This document shows, piece by piece, positions 24,522-32,533 of a DNA stretch of 64,000 nt. The notes beneath the pieces are model-generated. The model saw nothing but the letters and a program-made list of their open reading frames with translations, was not told the DNA's origin and made no database searches. Numbering within the stretch: position 1 is the stretch's first letter; each line of letters begins with the position of its first letter. The stretch comes from Intestinimonas butyriciproducens (GTDB lineage Bacteria; Bacillota; Clostridia; Oscillospirales; Butyricicoccaceae), in contig NZ_JACJKW010000013.1 of the NCBI RefSeq assembly GCF_016901775.1, forward strand, positions 1 to 64,000. The letters run 5' to 3'. The position numbers were made by a program, and so were the translations under genes.

Positions 24522-25877
24522 ATGGATCGGATCGAAGAAAAAATCTGTCAGATCATCGACAGCAAAAAGGATGAGATCATGGCCTTCGGCCGGGATATCT
24601 TCTGCCACGCCGAGCTGGGATACAAGGAACACCGCACCAGCCAGAAGTTTGTGGAGGAGATGGAAAAACTGGGTCTCACCTGTGAGACCGGCCTGGCCAT
24701 CACCGGCGTGAAAAGCTATCTCAAGCCCAAGGGAAGCCAGGAAGGCCCCACCTTGGCGGTGATCGGTGAGATGGACGCCCTGCCCATTCCCAATCATCCG
24801 GACGCCTGGAGCGAAACCGGTGCTTCCCATTGCTGCGGCCACAATGCCCAGCTTACCGGCGTTGTGGGTGCGGCCATGGCCCTCTGTGACCCGGAAGTGG
24901 CCCAGGCCATGGGAGGCAATCTGTGCTTCATGGCAGTGCCGGCTGAAGAATTTGTGGACATCGAGTTCAAATCCCAGATGATGAAAGAGGGCAAGCTGGG
25001 CTACGGCGGCGGCAAATGCGAGCTGATTCGCCTGGGAGCCTTTGACGACATCCAGATCGCCCTGGGCCACCACACTTTCCCCGGCGCCGATTACGGCATC
25101 TACAACAGCAGTAGCAACGGCTTTGTGAACAAGACTGTCACCTTCCAGGGCCGTTCTTCCCATGCTGCCGACGCCCCTCACGAGGGTATTGATGCCCTGA
25201 ACGCCGCCACCTCGGCCATGGTGAACATCGCTTTGCAGCAGGAGAGCTTCCGGGACGAGGACACCGTGCGTGTCCATGGCTTTATCTCCGGCGGCGGTAC
25301 TGCCGTCAATGTGATCGCCGATCATGTGACCATGCAGTATTCCGTCCGGGGCAAAACCCCCGAGGCCTATCTGGACGCTGCCAAAAAGGTGGACCGCTCC
25401 CTGAAAGCCGCCGCCATGGCCACCGGCTGCGGTGTCACCATCGAAACCATGGCTGGCTATATGTCCGGCGTGGTCAACCCGGATACCCAGGTGCTGGAAA
25501 GTGTTCTCCAGGATCTGGACGCCATGGGTCCCTATCACCATCGCCGGGATATGCTGACCCACGCCACCGGCAGTGATGACTTCGGCGATGTGGCAACCCT
25601 GATGCCCCTGGTTCATTTCTGCACCGGCGGCTATGTGGGCAATCTCCACAACCCGGATGTGCGGGTGGAAGACGAGTATCTGGCCTATGTGGTCACCGCC
25701 AAGATCTTTGCCCTCACCGCCTACCGGCTGATGAAAAATGGGGCGGAAAAGGCAAAGGAAAACATCGAGCACTATAAGGCTCCCATGACCAAAGAAGAAT
25801 ACCTGGCCTTCATGGATGGGATGCAGCGCACTGAGACCATCGACCCCGAACCCCTGCCCATTGTGGGAAAAGAATAA
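24522..25877 (+). CDS. M20-family amidohydrolase
   Basis: A 451-residue zinc amidohydrolase/peptidase of the M20 (AbgB/IAA-amidohydrolase-like) group, probably cleaving N-acyl amino acids or dipeptides. GEMDALP, HCCGHNAQ, PAEEF and GRSSHAADAPHEG carry the metal-ligand and dimerisation-domain motifs. THATGSDDFGDV near the C-terminus holds the last conserved region. There is no signal peptide, so it is cytoplasmic. Monocistronic, with its own promoter and terminator; substrate unknown. Confidence 0.9.
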   Translation: MDRIEEKICQIIDSKKDEIMAFGRDIFCHAELGYKEHRTSQKFVEEMEKLGLTCETGLAITGVKSYLKPKGSQEGPTLAVIGEMDALPIPNHPDAWSETGASHCCGHNAQLTGVVGAAMALCDPEVAQAMGGNLCFMAVPAEEFVDIEFKSQMMKEGKLGYGGGKCELIRLGAFDDIQIALGHHTFPGADYGIYNSSSNGFVNKTVTFQGRSSHAADAPHEGIDALNAATSAMVNIALQQESFRDEDTVRVHGFISGGGTAVNVIADHVTMQYSVRGKTPEAYLDAAKKVDRSLKAAAMATGCGVTIETMAGYMSGVVNPDTQVLESVLQDLDAMGPYHHRRDMLTHATGSDDFGDVATLMPLVHFCTGGYVGNLHNPDVRVEDEYLAYVVTAKIFALTAYRLMKNGAEKAKENIEHYKAPMTKEEYLAFMDGMQRTETIDPEPLPIVGKE

Positions 25878-25890
25878 ACCCACACCCTCA

Positions 25891-25929
25891 AAAATCCCCG
25901 GCGGAAAAACTTCCGCCGGGGATTTTTTC
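25891..25929. terminator. Bidirectional terminator after M20 gene
   Basis: Stem AAAATCCCCGGCGGAA/TTCCGCCGGGGATTTT with an AAAC loop. It serves the convergent gene ends at 25877 and 25932. Confidence 0.9.
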
Positions 25930-25931
25930 AG

Positions 25932-26447
25932 CTATTGTTGCCGCTTTCTCAGCGCCGTGACCAGTGCATACAGCCCCACAGCCGCCGGAGCCAGCAATAA
26001 GGTCAGCATCAGACCTTCGCCGCCGCTCCAATTCTCCGCCAAAGGGTCTGCAAGAAGATAGGAAAAAGTTTGGTACAGAGAAATATAGATATTCCTGGCT
26101 GAATGAACCGAAATGAGCTGGGTGAGAAAAATCAGGAAAAATCCGGCACTCAAAGTGAAAAACAAATGACAGGCCATGTCCTTCCAGGAATACTTGGCCC
26201 AGATCAGGCTGACAATAAGCAAAAGAAGCACAGCAGGCACCACATATCCCAGCGCCACAGCGCTCCAGGCCTGAAGCCGGGCCTCCCAGTCTCCGGGACT
26301 GCTTCCCATCCAGGGGATTTTTTCCTGCAAGGTAAAATAATGCCGGATGCTATACTGAAGCATCCATCCGCACCAGGCAGAAAAAGCGAAGACCAAGGCA
26401 AATAAAGCAGAAAAGAAAAACGACAAACCCCTGCTGCTTCTTTTCAT
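25932..26447 (-). CDS. Hypothetical membrane protein
   Basis: A 171-residue protein with about four hydrophobic helices (near 6-28, 60-85, 95-118, 145-165) and a basic C-terminus (RKRQQ). A GTG at 26465 is in frame, but the ATG at 26447 lies 6 nt after AAGGAGGGG and is preferred. It resembles other single-gene membrane proteins of low conservation; I recognise no family. It is divergent from the XRE regulator at 26664. Confidence 0.7.
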   Translation of the reverse strand: MKRSSRGLSFFFSALFALVFAFSAWCGWMLQYSIRHYFTLQEKIPWMGSSPGDWEARLQAWSAVALGYVVPAVLLLLIVSLIWAKYSWKDMACHLFFTLSAGFFLIFLTQLISVHSARNIYISLYQTFSYLLADPLAENWSGGEGLMLTLLLAPAAVGLYALVTALRKRQQ

Positions 26448-26597
26448 CAAAAACCCCTCCTTCACTCATTGATGCGCCCAAGGCTGCATCATTGGAACAT
26501 GGAATCTGGAACGGTTTTTCGGCCCATCCGATAGGGCCATCATGGCCCCTGTCTCCCCCGGAATTTGTTATTGATAGAATAGCACATTTTCTCAATG

Positions 26598-26639
26598 AGG
26601 TCAGCTGACCTTAAACACAAAATATTCCCTTGCTATGAT
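26598..26639 (+). promoter_or_regulatory. Palindrome and promoter of the XRE gene
   Basis: A perfect 14-bp palindrome AGGTCAGCTGACCT (26598-26611) abuts a possible -35 (TTAAAC, 26611-26616), with TATGAT (26634-26639) 17 bp on. It is the most likely operator for the XRE protein encoded at 26664. Confidence 0.55.
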
Positions 26640-26663
26640 TGAGCCAATGAGGGAGGAATCTTT

Positions 26664-26900
26664 ATGATCAATGCCACCAGCATAGGGAATATTTTACGGG
26701 AGCTGCGGGAGAAAAAAGGGCTCACCCAAGAGCAGTTGAGCGGCCTTGCCACTTTGGATCGAACCCATTACAGCAAAATAGAAAGAGGACTGGGCAGCCC
26801 CACCATCGATACCATCTTCAAAATTTTTTATGCCCTGGATATGAAACCCCATGAGTTGATCAAGTTCATGGAAGAACGGGTGGATTTTAATTTTAAATAA
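26664..26900 (+). CDS. XRE-family helix-turn-helix protein
   Basis: A 78-residue single-domain Cro/CI-type DNA-binding protein. The HTH spans about 8-62 (LRELREKKGLTQEQLSGLATLDRTHYSKIERGL), and a short acidic tail follows. GGGAGGAATC precedes the ATG. It has no partner toxin or effector next to it. The neighbouring divergent gene is the membrane protein at 25932, which may be its target. Downstream, 26901-27040 is AT-rich and gene-free. Confidence 0.88.
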   Translation: MINATSIGNILRELREKKGLTQEQLSGLATLDRTHYSKIERGLGSPTIDTIFKIFYALDMKPHELIKFMEERVDFNFK

Positions 26901-27040
26901 GTTGTGTTTTTTATAAAAGATTATTTTTTATTATTCGATTATTATAAACCATTGCACTCCTTTCTGTATAGAATCAAACCATCCAAAATAAAAATGTCCG
27001 TTTTGTCTATTCTTTCCATGCTGATCTCTTTACACACAGA

Positions 27041-27079
27041 AAAAGCCTCCGGCGAAAGATTCCGCCGGAGGTTTTTTTA
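27041..27079. terminator. Terminator at the end of the double-cubane reductase operon
   Basis: Stem CCTCCGGCG...CGCCGGAGG with A- and T-runs on both sides. On the minus strand it follows the DUF3343 gene, which ends at 27083. Confidence 0.85.
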
Positions 27080-27082
27080 TTT

Positions 27083-27322
27083 TTATCGGGGCAGTTTGGT
27101 GATTTCCTCCACCTGCACATTTTCCTCCTGTATCAGCTCCTTGACCCGAGGAATGTCCTCCACCTGGGACAATCGGACGGACACCCCGCAGCAAACGCTG
27201 CACTCCCGGGGCGTTGGAGCCAATGTACAGGGGATCTTCTCCCCTTTCAGCCGCTGGTACAATCGCAGGGCATTGGTATGATTGGGGAAAATCACATACC
27301 CTACCATCTGGGAAGAATCCAT
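27083..27322 (-). CDS. DUF3343 (putative Se/S-carrier-like) protein
   Basis: A 79-residue protein. GYVIFPNHTNALRLYQRL and the CSVCCGVSVRL motif with vicinal cysteines match DUF3343, a family annotated as possible selenium or sulfur carriers. The start ATG at 27322 lies 1 bp after the stop of the 2-hydroxyacyl-CoA dehydratase-like gene, so translation is coupled. The pairing suggests a role in sulfur supply or redox chemistry for its partner, but this is inference. Confidence 0.75.
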   Translation of the reverse strand: MDSSQMVGYVIFPNHTNALRLYQRLKGEKIPCTLAPTPRECSVCCGVSVRLSQVEDIPRVKELIQEENVQVEEITKLPR

Positions 27323-27323
27323 G

Positions 27324-28598
27324 TTATTCGCCCAGCATCTCCAGGAATGCGCCAATACGGGTGCGCAGCTGAGCCTCGTCCTGATCGGTGTAATCGGTCT
27401 CCAGACCCAGCACCGGGATGCCCTTTTCCTTCAGGGCCCGCTCCACATGGTAGCCTTCAGAGTCGTACAGGCTGCAGAACTTCAGGTTCACATCGATGAC
27501 GCCGTCTACCTGATATTCCTCTGCCAGGCGCAGAATGTCGTCGATCCGGGCGGTGTTGGGGGTGAAGCAGGCGCAGTTGATGTTCATATAACGGCGGGCC
27601 AGGGCTTCGATCTGTCCATCCAGAGTGGTCTGGCTCTCATCCACCAGTTTTTCAAAGTACCGGGTGCCGGTGCACATCTCTTCGGCCACCACGGCGCCGC
27701 CGCTGGTTTCGATGATGTGGTGCAGCTTCCAGTTGGGCACAGCCAGAGGCGTGCCGGTGAGCAGGATGCGCTTCTGTCCCTGGGGGAATACGCTGACACC
27801 GTTTTTGATGCGCTCGTCCAGCTCGTCACACAGCTTGTTGGTCATCTGGGTAAAGCGGGTGGGATCGTCATAGAAAGCGATCTGGGAGATCACCAAAGCG
27901 TCCTTGCCGCTGATGGGCAGATTCTTGTTTTTCCGGGTCTCATAGAGACGGGCCAGGGCGCGGCGCTTGTCGTTGATCAGCTTGATGGCAGCGCCCAGTT
28001 TTTCCGGGGTCACCTTGTTGCCGGTGACTTCTTCCACTTTTTCCATAAACAAACGGATCTCATAGGCCCAATCCTGGATGTCCTTTTCCCGCTTCATCTG
28101 GGGCAGCTGCATCACATAGGTAGGCACATCTTCGCCCAGGATCTCCCAGGCCTTCTTTTTGCCGTCGCAGGTGGTTTCGCCCACATACATATCGGCAATG
28201 CGGAAGAAAGGGCAGGTTCTGTCCAGCCGGGCGCCCACCGAAGCCTTGATCAGGGGGCAGGTGTTGGCAGGCAGGACTTTCTCGCCGCCGGGAACCCAGA
28301 ACTGAGAACCGCCGCACAGGCCAGTGGCAATGGCATCGGCAGCAAAAACGATCTCATCAGGCACATAGACACAGAAGGTGCCAAAAACCTTGCCGCCTTT
28401 TTTCTGATGCTCGATCAGCTCGGCGGGGCGCACCCCGTGGATTTCGGCAATGACGAAGTTATAATAATCCATCCCCTCAGGCCGGTTTTCCTGGCTGAGA
28501 TAAACCTGGCCGAACATGCCGGGCAAAACCTCACAAAGCTGGTCATGGGTCTCCAGATCCATGCCCAGGCTCTTCCACATCTCATGATAATCTGCCAT
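27324..28598 (-). CDS. Double-cubane-cluster-type anaerobic reductase (2-hydroxyacyl-CoA dehydratase family)
   Basis: A 424-residue protein of the HgdB/FldB-like superfamily. It has scattered conserved cysteines (GLCGGSQF, ANTCPLIKAS, DRTCPFF, ETTCDGKK, EEMCTG, NCACF, LKFCSLYDSE), the pattern of enzymes holding a double-cubane [8Fe-9S] cluster and of dehydratase beta subunits. Such enzymes need an ATP-dependent activator with an actin-like fold; none is in the window. It is a single-subunit type, with no partner alpha subunit. The physiological substrate is unknown. Confidence 0.85.
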   Translation of the reverse strand: MADYHEMWKSLGMDLETHDQLCEVLPGMFGQVYLSQENRPEGMDYYNFVIAEIHGVRPAELIEHQKKGGKVFGTFCVYVPDEIVFAADAIATGLCGGSQFWVPGGEKVLPANTCPLIKASVGARLDRTCPFFRIADMYVGETTCDGKKKAWEILGEDVPTYVMQLPQMKREKDIQDWAYEIRLFMEKVEEVTGNKVTPEKLGAAIKLINDKRRALARLYETRKNKNLPISGKDALVISQIAFYDDPTRFTQMTNKLCDELDERIKNGVSVFPQGQKRILLTGTPLAVPNWKLHHIIETSGGAVVAEEMCTGTRYFEKLVDESQTTLDGQIEALARRYMNINCACFTPNTARIDDILRLAEEYQVDGVIDVNLKFCSLYDSEGYHVERALKEKGIPVLGLETDYTDQDEAQLRTRIGAFLEMLGE

Positions 28599-28819
28599 GG
28601 GTATTCCCTTCTTTCTGAAAAATTGGTCGAAAACAAGTTTCCCTTGTTTAACAGAGTATCACTTCCCACCCTGCTTTTCCAATCGTTTCTATTTATAAAA
28701 TACTATGGCATTTATAGATAAAAACAATATCTCTTTTGGGGAGTTTTTGCTTTTTCTTGCCTTTTCCCACACTTTGTCTTACAATGGTGAAAACGGGGGA
28801 TTTGGAAAGGGATGATGGG

Positions 28820-30043
28820 ATGAAACGGTTGACAGGAGCTTTTTTCTGCCTGCTGGCCGCCTTGTGCCTTTGGCATGGCTTTCAGTTTGCCCGGGAGCAA
28901 ATCACCGATATCACCGTACTGGATGCCCTTATCACCAAAGTGGAACAGATCCAGATCCCCGGCAGCGAGCCCCAATACTACCCCACCGTGGAGTTTTCCT
29001 ATGAAGGGCAGCCCCACACCGTCCGGCTGATCCACAATCTGCCGCCCGATGGGATGCTTCCCATCACCCACACCGCCGACGGCAGCCCCTTTGTAGGCAG
29101 TGTCAGCATTCTGGCTTCCTGGGAAAGCAGTTCTTTTGGCTACCGCACCCAGATCGTCTACCATGAAAACCCTGACCGCATCTGCTTCTATCGCAATTAC
29201 GACCTGATCCAGAATGAACAGCTGTTCTACCTGTACTGTGCCGTTATCCCCCTGGGATGTGGGCTTGTGGTTCTTTTTTTCATGTGCCTTCTGGGCCGCC
29301 GGGTCCATCTGGAACAGCCTTTTCGTTATTCCCTCCGGGGAAAACCCAAAAAACCCGGGTATACCGCGCCCTTCCTGCTGCTGCTCTTCGGCGCTTCGGC
29401 CTTGTGGGGGGCCATTTACTACGGCGCTCCCCTGTTTCATCCTGATTGGGTTCGGGTCAAAGCTCTGCTCAGCGCCACCCACGGCTTACAAGGAGATTTT
29501 TACGCCGTCACCTCCCGGGGGCTGGACCGGCTCTCCGGCTGGCTTCTTCCTTCAGAGTGGTCTGTAGGCGATCTGGTGGATGCCTACTACGATGCCCAAA
29601 ACAATATGATCCATCTGCTGCCTTTGGAATCCCTCAGCGGCCTGCTGGCCCTGATCCTGGGTCTGATGGGGGTATTCTCTCTGTGCATGAGTCTGTATCT
29701 CATGGACGAACGCCATTATCTCCGCTGGCGCTTCCGCTTGTTTGAACCGGCTCCCCGGCCCCGGAAAAGAAAAAAGGAACAGCATTCCTCTCACTCCCAA
29801 CCAGCATCGGAAACAGCCGGCCTTTCTCCTCTTTCCTCGCCCACGGAAGCGGCCCTTCCTTCTTCATCCCATCCGAAGGAGAGCAAGCCCGGCAAAATCC
29901 CTTCCCAGAAAAAAGATAAAAAGAAAAACGATCCCAAGGAAAACAAATCGACTCCGCCCAAGCATTCCGGTCCCAAAAAACAATCACCATTGAAAAAGGC
30001 CAAGAAAAAACGGATGCAAAACAGGAAACGGAAAAAGGCGTGA
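28820..30043 (+). CDS. DUF3592-like membrane protein with Lys/Pro-rich basic tail
   Basis: A 407-residue protein. The N-terminal membrane helix (about 5-25) is followed by an extracytoplasmic domain whose YPTVEFSYEGQPHTV and IVYHENPDRI resemble DUF3592 modules. There are further helices near 150-175, 205-225 and 278-300. The last 100 residues are low-complexity, rich in Ser, Pro and especially Lys, ending RMQNRKRKKA. Such a tail could bind nucleic acid, phospholipid or cell-wall polyanions. ATG at 28820 has AAAGGGA at 7 nt. Function unknown. Confidence 0.72.
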   Translation: MKRLTGAFFCLLAALCLWHGFQFAREQITDITVLDALITKVEQIQIPGSEPQYYPTVEFSYEGQPHTVRLIHNLPPDGMLPITHTADGSPFVGSVSILASWESSSFGYRTQIVYHENPDRICFYRNYDLIQNEQLFYLYCAVIPLGCGLVVLFFMCLLGRRVHLEQPFRYSLRGKPKKPGYTAPFLLLLFGASALWGAIYYGAPLFHPDWVRVKALLSATHGLQGDFYAVTSRGLDRLSGWLLPSEWSVGDLVDAYYDAQNNMIHLLPLESLSGLLALILGLMGVFSLCMSLYLMDERHYLRWRFRLFEPAPRPRKRKKEQHSSHSQPASETAGLSPLSSPTEAALPSSSHPKESKPGKIPSQKKDKKKNDPKENKSTPPKHSGPKKQSPLKKAKKKRMQNRKRKKA

Positions 30044-30064
30044 TGCCAAAAGGAGCTGATGGAA

Positions 30065-30457
30065 ATGAAGTTGTTTTTCCGCAAACACCGGCTAGCGCTT
30101 CTGTTCCTCATTCTTTTGCTGCTATTCTTCCTCCTTCTTGTCCCCTGGTATCCCTTGGAGGATTGGGAAGAAATCTCCATCCAGCAGGTGCTCACCTGGT
30201 CACAGTCTGCTGCTATAACGGAAGAAATGGATCTCCAGCACATCCCCCTTTATCTGGGAACGCTGCAAATCTGGCCCCTTCCCCTTTCGGCCCCGCCGGA
30301 AGAAGGCTTTCTGGTAAAGTTCCTATACGATGAAGAGCCCTGGGAATTGGTGGTGGGTTCCCACAAGGCCATTCTCCGCCGGATGGGCCACACCCGGGGA
30401 TTTTCCGTGAAAAACCCTTCTGTCTGGTATGGCATTCTGGAACAGGCCAAGCAATAA
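30065..30457 (+). CDS. Hypothetical single-helix membrane protein
   Basis: A 130-residue protein with one N-terminal membrane anchor of about 20 residues (Leu/Phe-rich) and an extracytoplasmic soluble domain of about 100 residues. It follows the DUF3592-like gene by 21 bp and is probably in the same operon. AAAGGAG at 30049-30055 is 9 nt from the ATG at 30065 and only 3 nt from an ATG at 30059. I recognise no family. Confidence 0.68.
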   Translation: MKLFFRKHRLALLFLILLLLFFLLLVPWYPLEDWEEISIQQVLTWSQSAAITEEMDLQHIPLYLGTLQIWPLPLSAPPEEGFLVKFLYDEEPWELVVGSHKAILRRMGHTRGFSVKNPSVWYGILEQAKQ

Positions 30458-30458
30458 A

Positions 30459-30499
30459 AAAACAAGGGGGAAAGCAATGCTTTCCCCCTTGTTTTTTGT
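30459..30499. terminator. Bidirectional terminator after 30457
   Basis: A 19-bp perfect stem, AAAAAACAAGGGGGAAAGC pairing with its complement across an AAT loop, with T-runs on both strands. It also serves the minus-strand sulfite reductase gene ending at 30534. Confidence 0.9.
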
Positions 30500-30533
30500 T
30501 TATGATGACTGAATGACTGAACGACTATTTTGC

Positions 30534-31469
30534 TTAGCACTTGGCGCCGGCGACGGTTTCGATCTCCAGGATCTCTTCCTTCCGCTTAAGCAGATTGTCG
30601 GACACCAGCATCTTTTCCACTTTGTCCACGCCCAGGCGCTCCACAGTGTCGCCGAAACGCTCGCCGGAGATACCCTTCTGCTTGAAGAGCAGGATGGCCT
30701 TTTCCACCACCTTGAGCACTTCTTCCCGGGTAAACAGGGTCTGCAGGGGGCTGCCCATGCGCACCCGCTTGCCCCACTTGCCGCCTACATAGACCTTGTA
30801 CATGGTCTCGCTCTCTTCGGTGGCGCCGAAGCGGCAGGAGCCCGCGCAGCGGCCGCAGTTATTGCACAGGCTGGTATCGATGACCGCCCTGCCGTCCTTC
30901 ATGGAAATGGCGTTCATGGGGCAGGCATCGATCATGGAGCAGGAGGGGCAGCCTTTGCAGCCTTCGGGGATGATCTTGATGACCTTCTGGCCCACAATGC
31001 CCAGATCGTTCAGGTCGGGCTTGACGCAGTTGTTGGGGCAGCCGCCCACAGCGATCTTGAACTTATGGGGCAGGATCACATCGTGATAGCCGGTATAGAA
31101 CTTGTCATGGATCTCCTTGGCCAGGTCCTGGGTATCATACAGACCAAAGACACAGGTGGTGCCTTTGCAGCTGACCACAGGACGCACCTTGGAGCCGGTG
31201 CCGCCGGTGAGCATTCCGCCCTTTGCCACCGCTTCCTGGAAAGCGGGGATGTTGTCATAATGAATGCCCGGGCACTCCACAGTCAGCCGGGAGGTAAACT
31301 CGATCTTGCCATTGCCGTACTTGGCAGCGGCTTCGCTGAGCACCTGCATCTGCTGGGCGGTGAGGATGCCGTTTTCGGTGATGATCCGGCCGGAAAATTC
31401 CTCGGTGCCCCGGTTGAGCAAAAAGCCCTCTGCTTTGACTCGCTTGATATCGCTCTGTGTAATAGCCAT
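30534..31469 (-). CDS. AsrC-like siroheme/4Fe-4S sulfite (or nitrite) reductase with ferredoxin domain
   Basis: A 311-residue reductase. The siroheme-[4Fe-4S] ligand pattern is clear: Cys101 and Cys106 in SCKGTTCVFG, and Cys144 and Cys148 in GGCPNNC. An inserted bacterial ferredoxin segment carries two more clusters (C171-C174-C177-C183 and C202-C205-C208-C212). This architecture matches the small anaerobic sulfite reductase subunit, electrons coming from ferredoxin. No AsrA/AsrB partners are adjacent. ATG at 31469 has GGAGG at 8 nt. Divergent to a LysR regulator. Confidence 0.88.
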   Translation of the reverse strand: MAITQSDIKRVKAEGFLLNRGTEEFSGRIITENGILTAQQMQVLSEAAAKYGNGKIEFTSRLTVECPGIHYDNIPAFQEAVAKGGMLTGGTGSKVRPVVSCKGTTCVFGLYDTQDLAKEIHDKFYTGYHDVILPHKFKIAVGGCPNNCVKPDLNDLGIVGQKVIKIIPEGCKGCPSCSMIDACPMNAISMKDGRAVIDTSLCNNCGRCAGSCRFGATEESETMYKVYVGGKWGKRVRMGSPLQTLFTREEVLKVVEKAILLFKQKGISGERFGDTVERLGVDKVEKMLVSDNLLKRKEEILEIETVAGAKC

Positions 31470-31545
31470 ATTGTTATCCTCCATCGTCTTTCCATTCTGT
31501 TCAGGCTCTTCCTCACACCGAAAAGCCTTTTCTCATCGTGGTTCT

Positions 31546-31574
31546 ATTATACCCCTTGTCATCCATCAGGTAAA
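31546..31574 (-). promoter_or_regulatory. Sulfite reductase promoter
   Basis: Minus strand TTTACC (31574-31569), 17 bp, TATAAT (31551-31546), in the divergent region shared with the LysR gene. Confidence 0.7.
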
Positions 31575-31596
31575 ATAGTAATATTGAATCAAAACC

Positions 31597-31612
31597 ATAG
31601 GCAAAAACCTAT
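31597..31612. promoter_or_regulatory. Dyad, candidate LysR-protein site
   Basis: ATAGG-N6-CCTAT, a perfect 5-bp dyad between the divergent sulfite reductase and LysR genes, about 25 bp upstream of the LysR start. Position fits an autoregulatory LysR site, though the spacing is not the classic T-N11-A. Confidence 0.45.
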
Positions 31613-31638
31613 CACATTGCCAAAAGGGAGCGATTTTT

Positions 31639-32529
31639 GTGACCATCCGTCATCTGCGCATTTTCATCGCCGTGGCCGAGACCGGCAAAATGGGCCTGGC
31701 CGCCAAACAACTATATATTGCCCAGCCCACTGTCAGCCAGGTCATCGCCGATATGGAAAAAAGCTACGGCGTCAAACTCTTTGAGCGGCTGTCCAAAAAA
31801 CTCTACATCACACCCCAGGGAGAGCGTCTTTTGTCCTATGCCCGGCATATCGTCAGCCTTTTTGACGAAATGGAGCGCAGCATGCGCAATTCTTCGGCCC
31901 AGGTGCTTCTGCGGGTGGGAGCCACCATCACGGTGGGCGCCTGCGTCCTCTCCCCTATCATCCGCCGGTACGAAGAGCTGTTCCCCCTATCCCAGGTGCA
32001 GGTCTTTGTGGACAACACCCGGCTCATTGAAGAAATGCTGCTGGAAAGTCAGCTGGATGTGGCTCTGGTGGAAGGATCGGTGGAAAGCCCCGATCTGTGC
32101 ACCCTGCCGGTGATCGAGGACGAGCTGGTGCTGGCCTGCGCCCCCGACCATCCCTTTGCCTTCCGGGAAACCCTCCATCCGGAGGAACTGGAAGGCCAGA
32201 ACTTTGTCCTGCGGGAAAAAGGTTCGGGGACACGGGCCTTGTTTGAAGATTATCTTCACGCCAGACAAATTGAAGTCTGCCCCAAATGGGTATGCCACAG
32301 CGCCGACTCCATCCTCAGCGCCGTGGAAGCAGGCCAGGGACTGACGGTGATCTCCCGTCTGCTGGCCCAGCCTCGGGCGGCTGAGGGCCGCCTTCGGCTG
32401 CTGCGCCTGGCCGACGCCCGGCTGACCCGCTCCTTCCGGCTGGTGTACCACAAAAACAAATATCTGTCAGAGCCTTTGCGTCACCTGATGGACTGCATGC
32501 GTCAGTGTGCCATGACGCCGGAAGATTAG
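31639..32529 (+). CDS. LysR-family transcriptional regulator
   Basis: A 296-residue activator. The N-terminal HTH (about 1-60, MGLAAKQLYIAQPTVSQVIADMEKSYGVKLFER) precedes the periplasmic-binding-like effector domain. The GTG start has AAAAGGGAGCG upstream. It sits between the divergent sulfite reductase gene and the convergent CoA-disulfide-reductase-rhodanese gene, so it probably controls a sulfur-compound response. By analogy with CysL/CytR-type LysR proteins this is likely, but the effector is not known. Its stop is 4 bp from the convergent gene's stop. Confidence 0.92.
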   Translation: MTIRHLRIFIAVAETGKMGLAAKQLYIAQPTVSQVIADMEKSYGVKLFERLSKKLYITPQGERLLSYARHIVSLFDEMERSMRNSSAQVLLRVGATITVGACVLSPIIRRYEELFPLSQVQVFVDNTRLIEEMLLESQLDVALVEGSVESPDLCTLPVIEDELVLACAPDHPFAFRETLHPEELEGQNFVLREKGSGTRALFEDYLHARQIEVCPKWVCHSADSILSAVEAGQGLTVISRLLAQPRAAEGRLRLLRLADARLTRSFRLVYHKNKYLSEPLRHLMDCMRQCAMTPED

Positions 32530-32533
32530 AAGA

